A stretch of DNA of 64,000 nt from Agrypnia vestita (GCA_016648135.1 JADDOH010001555.1:310001-374000), one strand, 5' to 3'. Positions 46,733 to 57,000 are shown, numbered from the stretch's first letter. A program made the numbers and translations. Notes: generated by a model not told the origin, from the letters alone.

Positions 46733-47099
46733 CCCCAACGAACGAGGCAGTAACTCAAATAAATCGATTTTTCAGGGGGACATTTTTAAGTTTCGAACCG
46801 GATTTCTAATTATTTTTTTAATCTTCTCAATTTTTTTTTTTTGTGTGTGTAGGTAATATTTAAGACGATATTAGTAGTAATTGAGATGTTTTATTATAAT
46901 TTATATTCGTACCTACTTCGATATTACATGGAAAAAAATGGTTAACTGATTTACTAGTTTTGTAAAATTCATATTTTTCTCTGTTAAATATTGCATTTGA
47001 GATACTGCTAACTTTGCTGTAGGTAGGCAATCATGGCCTAAACCTAAAAATGGTACTAACTCAAATACCTAAAATATTGAGTTACTGCCTCGTTGGGGC
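46733..47099. mobile_element. MITE with CCCCAACGA ends, 367 bp
   Basis: The left end CCCCAACGAACGAGGCAGTA and the right end (inverted) CCCCAACGAGGCAGTAACTC match over about 22 bp, apart from an ACGA duplication in the left end. Both continue into ACTCAA. The inside is AT-rich with a T-run and is non-coding. No clear target duplication, so the superfamily is open. Confidence 0.7.
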
Positions 47100-47106
47100 A
47101 GTCAAT

Positions 47107-47436
47107 ATATCGTAGATATCTCATAGAGACGAAATTATACATATATTTTTTAAATGGAAAAGTAGGTATGGAAGTCCTTTATTGGGTGTTCATTGGGCTT
47201 ACGACCTATCGTACGGCCGACTTGAGTGATCACTTTACACAATGTAATGTTCACCATTTCGACCTATGGACCTATGATAGAATACCACATCTATCAAATG
47301 TTTAGAAGTTGTGTATATATTTGAGCTGTATAACCCGTTTCACATATGTGTTGTTATTATCACTAGTGCCACCGGCGTCCACAGCTTTTTCATTCCCCTA
47401 ATCAAATGTCACTAATTTCACTAATGAGGTATCTAT
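47107..47436 (+). repeat. R2 MITE-like repeat
   Basis: It starts ATATCGTAGATATCTCATAG and ends ACTAATGAGGTATCTATATT, inverted ends of the R2 type. The frame at 47093-47305 is chance. It sits 8 bp from the MITE at 46733-47099. Confidence 0.65.
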
Positions 47437-47559
47437 ATTCTTGATTGGAATTTATAAGTGCATATGAGATTCCTTAACAATACGAATCATTAACATTACA
47501 CTAGAATACACCTGAAAACTATTTCAATTTTCAATTCCTTTTTAGACCAGTTTTTTATA

Positions 47560-47910
47560 ATCAGAATATTTTGAGTACGTTAAAAATTTTCAAGAACACA
47601 ACACTGGATTTTATCTCAGGGGGACATCATCAATCAAGATATATTATAGATGTCTCATGGAGACGAAATAATATTTTTATGGGAATGTAGGTTTTTTACT
47701 TACTTTACGTTTAGTTTAGTTTATGTTTCTTACTTTAAGTACGATAGGTCGTAAACCCTATGAACACCCAAAGACTTCCATACCTACTTTCCCATAAAAA
47801 AATATAATTTCGTCTTTATGAGACATCTTTAACATATCTTGATTAATAATGCCCCCTGGGGTAAAAACCAGTACTGTATTCTTGAAAAATTTGAAAAAAT
47901 TCAAAATATA
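47560..47910. repeat. R2 fold-back of two truncated copies
   Basis: GATGTCTCATGGAGACGAAA (about 47650) and TTTCGTCTTTATGAGACATC (about 47808) face each other, with CAATCAAGATAT and ATATCTTGATTAAT and CAGAATATTTTGAGT / CAAAATATACTG outside. It is the same head-to-head arrangement as the perfect palindrome at 13979 but older. Confidence 0.65.
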
Positions 47911-48180
47911 CTGAATATTTATTTATTCACTAAATACAGCTTAATATTACCTTCATAGCCACTACAAATTTTTCGGTAAATTTAAGAGTTAAGCGGTCTA
48001 CCATAGTACGTCATAAGCCAACCAATTAACGCAAAATCTATAATGCTTAATCTCGCAGCCATATTTTAAAAGAATTTGTGTAGTATCATCCGTAATGATC
48101 GTCCATCATTAAATGCATTTTTTAAAGAGTTAAGGGTGTTATTACGATCGTTAGACATATTTAACTATAATTTCGGATAT
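47911..48180. other. Spacer
   Basis: No supported feature; a 71-codon plus frame runs into the PLE terminus. Confidence 0.3.
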
Positions 48181-48216
48181 TTTATACGCACCGTATGTAT
48201 TACCGAGAAGCGAATC

Positions 48217-48253
48217 TCGACGTTTCGTTGGATACTTATCCAACGTCATCAGG
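48217..48253 (-). ncRNA. Hammerhead-like motif, class A, core intact
   Basis: Minus strand: CTGATGA (48246-48252), C, stem II GTTGGATA-AG-TATCCAAC with eight perfect pairs, GAAA, and the self-complementary ACGT followed by C at the expected cleavage site. It follows the end of the PLE protein relic at 48306-48640, the position of a PLE terminal repeat. Confidence 0.72.
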
Positions 48254-48305
48254 ACGACGACCTTTACCCGCGGAGGTGGAGGTCGGACTGATTAGGTGCT
48301 GCTTT

Positions 48306-48640
48306 CTAGGGCGTAAATTGTATGCACTTTGTTTGTGGAGTGTTATCTTCTTCTACAATAGAGGTCGCCAGTGTGCAATATGTACTAGTTACGTCGGCGG
48401 ATTTTACTGCGACTTCTCTCAAGGGTTGAATCAGTGTCGTTAGAACAGGGCGCCAAATACTTGATAGTTTGTAACTGTCATCTCTATTGAAATTGGGATG
48501 TTTGTATATTTCAATGGACTCCCTCACTAATCTGGGTGTAAGGTACGGTTCTGTTGATAAGATTTTTGCCTTGCCAAATCTGATGAAGTGACAGAGATTC
48601 CCTTTGGATGCATGTTCATCAGTCACTTCATCAGATTTGA
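48306..48640 (-). pseudogene. Penelope-like element, C-terminal end of protein
   Basis: The minus-strand frame reads HFIRFGKAKILSTEPYLTPR, then LVRESIEIYKHPNFNRDDSY and KLSSIWRPVL. This is the conserved tail of PLE proteins after the GIY-YIG core, with the catalytic glutamate region RESIEI. The rest of the protein is absent upstream, where the sequence turns into an inverted copy (48600-48780). Confidence 0.75.
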
Positions 48641-48703
48641 CAAGGCAAAAATCTCATCAACAGAACCGTCCGACCTCCACCTCCGCGGGTAAAGGTCGTC
48701 GTC

Positions 48704-48738
48704 CTGATGACGTTGGATAAGTATCCAACGAAACGTCG
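48704..48738 (+). ncRNA. Hammerhead-like motif, class A, inverted partner
   Basis: CTGATGA (48704-48710), C, GTTGGATA-AG-TATCCAAC, GAAACGTC (48730-48737). It is identical in core to the minus-strand copy at 48217-48253, and about 110 bp around both match in opposite orientation (CCTCCACCTCCGCGGGTAAA, CGCTTCTCG, ATACATACGGTGCG). All core boxes are intact. Confidence 0.72.
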
Positions 48739-48859
48739 AGATTCGCTTCTCGATAATACATACGGTGCGTACAATATATCCGAAATTACACTTTAAAAAA
48801 AAGCATTTTTATTAAAAAATTATAGATATATATTATATTATGATACTTTCGACACTTAT

Positions 48860-49092
48860 TGTAATACTCTTCTTTCAGGATGAGGAACTCCAAGTAAAGA
48901 CTTGCTTCTCGTAAGTGTTTATTGGGTGACAATAACGGTTTAGACAAACGGTGTACAGTAAGATGCGGTCTGAATAACAATGGTAGTCAAAAGAGAGAGC
49001 GACTCGACATTCACGCGCCTTTTATACCTTCTCTCTCTCTGTCATGCCGTCTCTTTCTGGCGTCGCGACATACGCTCCTCAGATCTATTACA
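48860..49092 (-). mobile_element. Solo LTR, second copy
   Basis: It starts TGTAATACTC and ends ATCTATTACA, about 95% identical by eye to 14999-15232 and in the same orientation. The flanks CTTAT and GTTAT (48855-48859, 49093-49097) are a 5-bp duplication with one change. TATA box and GAATAAA-type signal lie on the minus strand. Confidence 0.82.
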
Positions 49093-50435
49093 GTTATCAA
49101 TACCATAGATTAGAAATAGTCAATATTAATTCCACAGAATTAGGAAATATATCATGCTATTCCGCTAAATGGATGCACTTGTCTTACTGGCAACACCGGA
49201 TAAAACAAAATGTCTACTGCTATCACCGGATAAAACAAAATAATATTAGATTTTCTTCTAAAAATGCTTAAAGATATTTCCACTTCAAAAACTCGAACTC
49301 AATCAATATTTCACAAATTTACAAAATAAATATATAATTTTTTCTCTACCACAAATATTGTCAGAAGTAGTTAAAACCATCTCGCAAATTGATACTTTAT
49401 GAACCAATTTGATTTAATGAATACAAAAATTTTCAATTAAGTTTTTAGGTAAAATTTCGTATTTTACATGCTTTTAATTAACTTCTTATGTCGATCAGCC
49501 ATAAATTTTATAATCAATATTTGATCAATTTCCTGACCAACGATCGTGCTGAAAATTGGAAGAGAGACATATTCCGGATGGCAATCCAATAATCATTGAA
49601 TTTTATATAATTCAATCATTAATCACCATTACAATATAGTTAGCCATATGATTTTAAAGATAATTTGCTCCAAATATACACTTTTTTTTTTCTTTTTTTT
49701 TTATTTCATAAAATCCTTGTTTACAAATAAAGGTAGGTACTTAATACTAATTTAACAATGAAATATAAGATAAATTACTTTTTTTTTTGTTAATAAATTA
49801 ATAAAGTTAATAATAAATGTTATATAAATATAAATAGGCAAATATTTAAAATCGGAATGCGTCCGATCGAAAAAACTTGCTACCTGCAATGGCGGATGAA
49901 TGAATGATTGAAATCCTATCCTAAGCGAAAAAATTTCTCCAACCCCATCACTTTATTGGAAAAAATGTTGGTGAGTAAATGAACGATTGAAATTCAACAA
50001 TTTAAATGAACGATTGAACTATTGACAGTGAAAAGTCCACATGACCGAACGACTCGATGAACGACAGTTCAGTCAACTGATCGAGTCTTCTCATCTCTAT
50101 CGAGAATGTTGGCATGTCTAATGACGTCTTCAAAGCTATCGCCCGCTTAATTTCCATGTACAGGGTGAGACACAATTAATGTTGATACCTAACGTGTGAC
50201 CCAGAAGTCTTTTTGCAACCCTTATACCCAGCATTCCGATAATATATCATCATTAATTAATTAAGATCGAACATAACTTGCACAGCACTAGATAGATCAA
50301 TATTTTACCTGAAATATATTTTTTATAACCTCTCACTATGTACAACTACCGTGTGTAGCACTTATGTACTTATGAAGTTGAACTTCTTTGCCTCAGAATA
50401 TAAAAAGATTATTTTTGATATTTTAAGCATATGAT
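49093..50435. other. Spacer with R6 repeat
   Basis: AGAGAGACATATTCC, GATGGCAAT and ATGATTATT-type words near 49490-49620 match 58600-58750 (R6). 49880-50100 has TGAACGATTGAA repeats. 49680-49705 is a T-run. No gene. Confidence 0.4.
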
Positions 50436-50439
50436 ACGT

Positions 50440-50575
50440 AAAGTGGTTTGATGGTATAATACTCGGTTGCCACACGGGGGACTCCAGTTCGATTTCAGGC
50501 CAGTGCAGCACCTTTTCAAAATTATTTTTATATTTAACTTCTATTTTATATGTATATCTAACACAGACAAATGAA
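50440..50575 (+). repeat. tRNA-Gly-derived SINE or pseudogene
   Basis: GTGGTTTGATGGTATAATAC, the anticodon region GGTTGCCACACGG (GCC) and CCAGTTCGATTTCAGGCC follow tRNA-Gly(GCC) closely, with both polymerase III promoter boxes. The 5' acceptor strand does not pair with the 3' end, and CAGTGCAGCACC follows. It is a retroposed or decayed tRNA-Gly, not a working gene. Confidence 0.6.
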
Positions 50576-50663
50576 ACTTTCAATTTCGCAGCAGATTTAT
50601 CACATTACCCAAAAGTATATATGTTGCAGAAATTCTTTTAAATTAATTTGTAATATAAAATAT

Positions 50664-50916
50664 TTTAAAATATGTTTTACTATACTTTGTAATACACACA
50701 CAATATGAACTATTAAATTACAACTATAGTTTCGAGAGGAGCAGTCCCTCTCATCATCAGGTATAGATAATAACTGTTATTGTATGTAACAAAAAAACAA
50801 TAACTGTTATTATCTATACCTGATGATGAGAGGGACTGCTCCTCTCGAAACTATAGTTGTAATTTAATAGCTCATATTGTATGTGTATTACAAAGTAAAG
50901 TAAAACATATTTTAAA
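50664..50916. repeat. Inverted repeat carrying two intact class C ribozymes
   Basis: Arms of about 119 bp (50664-50782 and 50798-50916) are nearly identical in opposite orientation around an A-rich centre. Each arm carries one complete class C hammerhead-like motif, described separately for the plus strand. TAACTGTTAT words flank the centre. Confidence 0.85.
50820..50858 (+). ncRNA. Hammerhead-like motif, class C, core intact
   Basis: CTGATGA (50820-50826), T, stem II GAGAGG-GACTGCT-CCTCTC with six perfect pairs, GAA (50847-50849), self-complementary ACTATAGT (50850-50857) and T at the expected cleavage site. Stem I pairs TAC with GTA. The eight-base stem III cannot close on itself as a hairpin but could pair between two molecules, so cleavage as a dimer is the natural prediction. 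The mirror copy on the minus strand is at about 50722-50760. Confidence 0.75.
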
Positions 50917-51089
50917 TTATAATGTTGCACCACGAAGTATCTGCCAAATTTTTCAATGATATTAATTTGTAATATTATTATAAAGCTCATTCAATTAAAT
51001 AATATACTTACTTATTAAGTATTTTTATTCTATCTAACTAAATTTTTTATAAAAACAGCATTTAAATATATATTTTATTGTAAAAAATT

Positions 51090-51268
51090 TCTATAATGCG
51101 ACTAAGGAATACGTGTAATATTCTTACTCAAATCTTAGTCAAATTAAACTAAACGGTTGTGCTATCAAAATAATACTAATTTGTTGGTGTCCTGGAATGG
51201 GGCTTGAACTATCGACTACTGCGTCACTAAGCGTGATTCATAACCACTACACCAACAAGACACACAAA
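51090..51268 (-). repeat. tRNA-headed SINE, decayed
   Basis: TTGTTGGTGTCCTGGAATGG, ACCACTACACCAACAAG and GTGCTATCAAAATAATAC match the SINE at 55890-56095 in the same order. The B box is eroded (GCTTGAACTATC). Minus orientation. Confidence 0.6.
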
Positions 51269-51940
51269 TTATTAACTCTTTTAGAACGCTTTAGAAACAT
51301 AAATTGTGTGCTTTTATCAAAAGTGAAATAAAAAGTAATTTGGTCCATAGCCAAAGGCGCTCTTCGTTTCTATAAAGGAAGCGATAGATGACGCCGCAAA
51401 TTCGCCGTATGCAAGGCTAAGGTGTGCATTTTTCTGTGCTGGAAAAAGTAAGACGAAGACTGTTTGAATGTTCCTTTAATTCAGTTCTGTGTGGTTAAGA
51501 AATTTTCTTAAAAAATATTTGTCTCTCACAGCCCCTAACGCATAATACCACCGCAAACAATGAGGTATTTTACAACAAAATTTACATAGTAAAAAGCGCG
51601 CATTTCAATTCCTCGGAACGACTTCACCCGCCCTTAAACAAGCTGGCAACTACCCCACTGCACTTTATTAGTCCCCGCAGCAGCCGTAAATGGGTGCGAC
51701 CTTTTCATATAAGAAAATGTGACTCTATTAAAAAAGCTTTTAGTACTACGCTAGGGCGGGGGGTCGTCAACATTTATTATCCAAAATATATAACGTAAAC
51801 CGGGGAAATGTACACCGCTAACACTACCTCCTTAAGGCTTCTCGGGGAAGTATGTTAAGTACTCTGGCGCGTCTACGTGCACACACACACACGTAAATCA
51901 TGTACTCTTTTAAAAAGAGGGAAGAACTTGATAATGTATC
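51269..51940. other. Spacer with GC-richer patch
   Basis: 51590-51700 is somewhat richer in GC (CCCCGCAGCAGCCGTAAATG). No gene recognised. Confidence 0.3.
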
Positions 51941-52190
51941 CGACAGATACTGGTCGTAATAGTGGCCATAGAGTAAATAGCGTCACTTGTACACGTGACT
52001 GGTTTAGTCACGTGGAACGTATGAGGAGAGGAGGCAAAGAAAATAAACAAAGTGAGTGTTGAAGGCATCGGGAAGAGAAGGGGTCTGCGAAAGACCTGGC
52101 ATGATCAGAAACATAAATATTGAAAAACAGCCTTGTTACTTCTACAACTAAGTAGCGTATATGAGAAAATTATGAAAGTAATATGCTGGT
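51941..52190 (+). pseudogene. LINE reverse-transcriptase C-terminal relic
   Basis: The frame at 51877-52062 contains DWFSHVERMRRGGKEN, the W..HV.RM motif found after the catalytic domain in insect non-LTR polyproteins. After a stop and frameshift it continues with GRPRTTW-type sequence (REGVCERPGMIRN). It is a short dead fragment. Confidence 0.55.
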
Positions 52191-53129
52191 TTTTCTTGCT
52201 TTACTATACGTATTTTTTTTGCTTCGAGATTTAGATTCTTGCAGGTATAAAAAAAAAATTATGCTCGAAGGAAAGAAAAAAGCCAAAGGAATCAAGTCAT
52301 CACGTATTATTAAACAAAAAGTTAAACAATTAATTTTTATTTTCGGAAATCAGAAATATTTTGAACCATCGAAAAATTTGTAACAACAATATATTTTATA
52401 TTTTGACAATTTAATGGAAATTTTAATGCCTCATATCTCACAACTGAAATAACGCTACAACCTGAAAACAGTCGTGCTGACCTAAAAAAAAATTCAGACA
52501 CAAATTTTAGGATTTTCATTCGTACAAATTTCAAATTTCTTCGTGTTTTCGAAACAAAGCTCAATTTTTGAAAAAAGAAAAAAATGAGTGGTCTGAAGCT
52601 ACTTTTTAAACTTAATAACCGATGATTGAAATGAATGATGTTGAGATCTGAAAAGAGTTGCGTTGACCTACACATTTCAGACAGAATAAGACAATTACGA
52701 CGCCAGAGCCATCTGCTACGAGTTTTCCGCTCTTCTTCATTTCAAATTCAACCATGTTAGTTTTACGTTTACATTCTGTACTCTGACAGTTCATTTTATG
52801 TATTTCACATTAATACATTGAGAAGGCTTCACAAGTGAGTGTGTGCAGACTTAAACAGAAATTGAGGCTGTAGATTGTGATGTCACCGCAGACCCAGAGT
52901 CGGATATGTCATAAGATGTATTTACCTTCTCGAGCCTTTGACGCGATGCTTGTCGTCACCACCGCAAGGTGCTTAAATAATCTAACAAAGGGAGGTTTAA
53001 CCAGGGCTGCTTACGTCGCGTGCCTCTTCAAAACTAAGTCAAATAAAACAAAGAGGCTTTGAGAAAAATACAGCTTTAAACAAATACTCTGCCAACTGAT
53101 GAAAACAGATCTTAATTCATTGATATTTT
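52191..53129. other. Spacer without recognised genes
   Basis: A 112-codon minus frame at 52337-52675 is phenylalanine- and serine-rich without a domain. CAGACTTAAACAG and a GC-richer patch around 52870-53010 carry nothing recognised. Confidence 0.35.
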
Positions 53130-53599
53130 ACTAGCTGGTCGTACCCGGCGTTGCACGGGTTAAGGATTAAGTAGAAAATAAGTTTGTGAGGGAAAACAAA
53201 GGGTCCGCTGTTCTCTAAAAAACAATGTTTCCATCTAATGTTAACATAAGTTATTGTCACATAACTATAATACTTAAATATATGGTATCGCAGACTTTTT
53301 TGTAGATATTAATGTCTTCTATAAAACTGTAGAACATTACTTTGCTCTATTGGCAATAATTTCCGCAGCGTACGCAATATAAGGTTTTTTTTCGTAATTT
53401 TTTCACACGTTGAGTTACATTATCGAAGTTTTCATACGGATCCCTAACATTTTTGAAAATATTCTATAGCCTATGTTCATCAGAGATAATGTAGGATTCT
53501 GAATGTGAAAGAATTTTTCAAATCGGTCCAGTAGTTTCGGAGCCTATTCAATTCAAACACACAATCAAATCTTTTCTCTTTATAATATTAGTATAGATA
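53130..53599 (+). repeat. RTE-like non-LTR retroelement fragment
   Basis: It starts ACTAGCTGGTCGTACCCGGC and ends CCAGTAGTTTCGGAGCC and later TTTATAATATTAGTATAGAT, a head and tail found together in many arthropod RTE-type non-autonomous copies. Non-coding here. The assignment rests on recognising these ends and is moderate. Confidence 0.5.
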
Positions 53600-53639
53600 G
53601 ATAATATTAGTTATTAGTAACGTATAATTTAAATACTTT

Positions 53640-54150
53640 ATAACTCTCAGTGGCTTAGTGTAAAATAAGCTGGGAGATCTCATTGATCGGACAGGGATGT
53701 TTATCTTCTTCGCACCCCTAGTCTTAGACTATGACATGGCGAAAAATGACTTTCTGTGATAATTGAATTTGAAGTTTCAATTCTCAGAAAGAAAACAAGG
53801 AATATGTGTAGCTAACCTTTATGTTTTTCTTATGATGTAACATAATTTAATATTTTATAAACTAAAATATGTGAATGAAATTGTATTTTTCATAGTTATT
53901 TTTTTAATATCATTCTCTAAGACTAGACAAACTTAAATTTTTTTTATTATGTAAAAATTATTTTATTATTTCTATGTAATAAAATTATAAAATATCAAAA
54001 TATACTAGAAATATTTTCATCCTGTAATTTTGTGATAACTCTTTATGTGCCTTATTATTATGTTTACATAAACTTTAAACAAGATAGAATTAAATTATAG
54101 AAGACTCACATACATGAAGCTATGAATATTAAACTGTATTTTTTCATTAC
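53640..54150 (+). repeat. R4 duplicated block, copy 1
   Basis: TATTTTATAAACTAAAATATG, GAAATTGTATTTTTCATAGT and GTGCCTTATTATTATGTTTAC recur in the same order at 56460-56870. The block also has GCACCCCTAGTCTTAGACT, which recurs inverted near 57700. Non-coding. Confidence 0.65.
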
Positions 54151-54151
54151 T

Positions 54152-54396
54152 TGTGGGGTATAAAAGCAAGCGCAACAATATTAAAAAAAAAAAAAAAATT
54201 GAATGCGGTCAGCGAGATTTACTGTACTTAATTCTAGATTTATGTATCTAATCCTTTCCAAAATCGTATTTCCTATTAATTTATAGGTTATGTTTCCTAT
54301 AAAATCTCTAAATCTGTACATTATAAATTATTAGAATTTTCGGTGACTGCATTCAACTTTTATTGAATATCGCTGACTCTGCTTTTATACCCCACA
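54152..54396. mobile_element. R3 fold-back MITE, 245 bp
   Basis: It begins TGTGGGGTATAAAAGCAAGC and ends with the inverted TGTGGGGTATAAAAGCAGAG. The inverted arms continue through CAGCGA and TTGAATGC for about 60 bp. Related, less complete copies are at 57533-57700 and 60945-61160. The TATAAAA in the ends is part of the repeat and need not be a promoter. Confidence 0.75.
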
Positions 54397-54564
54397 TATA
54401 GTCTCGCGTCTCAAAGCCTACAACTTTAAAAAATATATGTTTTCAAAATAATTAAACTAATTATAGTTATAGTATAGAATTAGAACTTAGTTTATCAATA
54501 TATATTATCGCTTGCAACCACATGCATTTTTTTAAGACCTCAAGTCTAAAATCATAAGATAAAA
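54397..54564. other. Spacer
   Basis: Nothing supported. Confidence 0.3.
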
Positions 54565-54720
54565 CCATAGTCGCATATGATGTGTAACATTTGACATCTC
54601 ACAATTAAACATATCAATTGAGCATCAACAGAAATTTACATAAAAAATTTAAAAAAGCTAATACCTATATAATTATTAATTGGTAAATACAAGTAAAGAA
54701 AATGTATGTGTATTTATATG
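54565..54720 (+). repeat. Dispersed repeat, partner of 16880-17125
   Basis: CGCATATGATGTGTAACATT, GACATCTCACAATTAAACAT and ACAAGTAAAGAAAATGTATG match the reverse complement of 16880-17125. Confidence 0.6.
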
Positions 54721-55079
54721 TACTAGGTAGGTACCGTATATCTACATACGCATTTTGTTTAGAAATGTGTTTGATCAATTATATGTTTTTATTTATTTTT
54801 ATAGATGATGGTAGTGTGCCGTCATACATACTGTATGAAAACTTTGAATAAATATTTAAAAATAATCACATAAATAACATAAAATTTCAGAATGTAAATC
54901 ATTCAGGGTACTTATTGTTTACATTAATGTAAAAATAATAAGTATTTATTGGATAGTTTCGAAGATATAAACCAAAATATATCAAAGTTACAACATCCAC
55001 ATGCTTGACACCAGCCTTGCAACATATATACAAAATCAGAAGCATCGGCTGGTAGTGTGCGTCTTCGCTGTGATGGCAC
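54721..55079. other. Spacer between duplicated blocks
   Basis: No match to 16261-16879. No gene. Confidence 0.3.
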
Positions 55080-55215
55080 TGTTTATAAACGATGTTTTTT
55101 TCCGTCGCGCGTGCTCCGCGCGCTCATTGGTCAAATGAAATTGCGCGCGTCTTATTTCCTGTCACGCATTTCCTGCCAACGATTGCAGGAAAGCGAGAGG
55201 AAAGATGTTACATAT
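55080..55215 (+). repeat. CGCG/CCAAT-containing repeat, copy 2
   Basis: GCGCGCTCATTGGTCAAATG and CAGGAAAGCGAGAGGAAAG match the reverse complement of 16090-16260. An inverted CCAAT word sits beside CGCG runs. Confidence 0.65.
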
Positions 55216-55279
55216 AATGAATGAAATTTTCAATCAAGAATTTTATCTAAAAAACAAAAAACAATTGAAAACTCCTCAA

Positions 55280-55720
55280 GACACCAGCAGGGTGCGGGGT
55301 GGTGCGAGAGAGAGAGACAGCCGCTTAAAAAGTCGCGTGTGTAAACGCGCGCGGAGCACAATTGCATCAGAAACTTCGCCAATGACAATGTGATGAGAAT
55401 TGTCTATCCCGATGGGGAGTAGTGGGTGTGCAGGGAAGTTGGCGGAAGTTTTTCGTTTAGCCGTCGTCCCGAGCGGCGCTGGCGACCGTTTTAAAAGAAA
55501 TAATATTCCCGCGAGGGTGTGAGGGTGTAAATATGAGAGAACGGCTCAAGTTTTCAAATTTATCGGAGCCATCGGCTCTTTGGCTGTCGGCGCGAGATTT
55601 ACTCCCGATGTGCGCTGCGCCGAGGTTTTGCGTACTGGAGATGGACGCCTGGTGCTTGAACAGTGGCGCGTCCTGGGAGGGGCACAGTGCAAACACGAAT
55701 AGGTTTTCAAAAATTGTTTT
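55280..55720. other. GC-rich island
   Basis: The GC-richest long stretch in the last 15 kb. Frames of 95-100 codons run on both strands over the same bases, which shows that they follow composition. No domain recognised. Candidate host regulatory or single-copy DNA. Confidence 0.3.
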
Positions 55721-55889
55721 GTCAATTTTACAACGTATTGATTCAATTCTGGAATTCAAATTCTCAAACTCATTGGATAATTTTAGGTACTCTATGGTAA
55801 AGGAAACTGGATACAGTTAACTTTCTCCAGGTATAGATTTAGCGAGACTTATCGTGAACAGTCCAAATTCCGAATGTAACCTAACTTAA

Positions 55890-56095
55890 CCATAACATTT
55901 TTTTGAGATGCGAATACGGAATGCATGTCGCATCAATATTTTTACTATGTATTTTCAAAATAAGCTAAATGCTTGTGCTATGAAAATATGAATAACTTGC
56001 TTGTGTCCTGGAATGGGGCTCGAAACATGGACCACCCACACACAGATCACCAGGCGAACGTCATGATCACTACATCAACAAGCTACCCTACGTTG
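55890..56095 (-). repeat. tRNA-headed SINE, most complete copy
   Basis: Minus strand: a tRNA-like head with TAGCTTGTTGATGTAGTGAT and a B-box relic (GTTTCGAGCCCC), then a body shared with 41130-41285 and 13330-13503 (TAGCTTATTTTGAAAATAC, GATGCGACATGCATTCCG). It ends in an A-run (rc of the T-run near 55900). No acceptor stem. Confidence 0.65.
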
Positions 56096-56459
56096 CTATT
56101 TTATTAATTTCACATATGTTCATGTGATGTGCCACAAATTGTGCAAATTGATTATTATTACCAATCAATAATAAAAATTATTACATTATTTAGGTAATTT
56201 CTTTAGTTATATTTTTTAAGTTTAAGATGACATCAAGTTGTTTGAAAATTGCATATGCTCAGGGTGCTATTATTTACCAAATGCTGTTATGAAAATTGCA
56301 TATGCTCATTACTATTTTATTTTATATTTTTTATCCGTTGATGGAGAACTATCGTTAATGAAAATATATATTAACACAGCACTTTATGCAAGTATGCCAA
56401 AGAAGAGTAAAGAAATATAACCTCTAATGAGCGTGCACCAATTTTTTTTTAATTCATAT
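56096..56459. other. Spacer with short tandem duplication
   Basis: TGAAAATTGCATATGCTCA occurs twice, about 52 bp apart (56239, 56291). The small frame across it is not supported as a gene. Confidence 0.4.
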
Positions 56460-56870
56460 TTTCGTGTCTTGTATATCTATCCTACTTATGAATCAACTGT
56501 CACATAAGATTTTAATACTTTATAGCTTTCAGTAGCGTGCAGAAGGAATGAATATAACTTAGTTAAAACTAAGTTAAATAAGCTGTGTAGCAAACTATAA
56601 TATTTTTCTTATTGTGCAACATGATTAAATATTTTATAAACTCAAATATGAGAAGGAAATTGTATTTTTCATAGTTCTAATTTATTTAAATATCTCTAAG
56701 ACAAACTAGACACTAGACAAACAAATATTTTCATCAAGTAATTTTGGTTTACATTAACAAAATAATTCATCAAGTGATAACTCATTATGTGCCTTATTAT
56801 TATATTTACATAAACTTTTAACAAGATAGAATTTAAGAAATATAGATTGTCTCATAGAGGCGAAGCTATT
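56460..56870 (+). repeat. R4 duplicated block, copy 2
   Basis: It matches 53640-54150 in order and orientation, 2.8 kb away. It runs into an R2 scrap (GTCTCATAGAGGCGAAGC, 56850). Confidence 0.65.
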
Positions 56871-56920
56871 ATTTTTTTGTACAGAAAAGAAGGTGAACAA
56901 CTAGAAAAGATTTTGTTTTC

Positions 56921-57000
56921 CTGATGAAGAAGCCGTTGGCTTTGAAACATGTTGATTTTTTTCAATAAATAAGTGGTTTAAACAAAGTTAATTTATATTA
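56921..57000 (+). ncRNA. Hammerhead-like motif, class B, core intact
   Basis: CTGATGA (56921-56927), A, stem II GAAGCC-GTT-GGCTTT (last pair G-T), GAA (56944-56946), self-complementary ACATGT (56947-56952) and T at the expected cleavage site. The hairpin TTGATTTTTTTCAA and AAGTGGTTTAAACAAAGT follow. It is the reference copy for class B in this window. Confidence 0.72.

Noticed and set aside
48583..48640. CTGATGA and TCATCAG words facing each other, as a ribozyme
   Set aside because: No GAAA box follows at the right distance; the words are part of the PLE coding sequence and its inverted copy.
50441..50510. Possible tRNA-Gly(GCC) gene
   Set aside because: The acceptor stem is lost and the T arm is mutated; treated as a SINE or pseudogene.
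55457..55820. Frames of 66-100 codons on both strands
   Set aside because: They overlap over the same bases and follow the local GC content; no protein family recognised.
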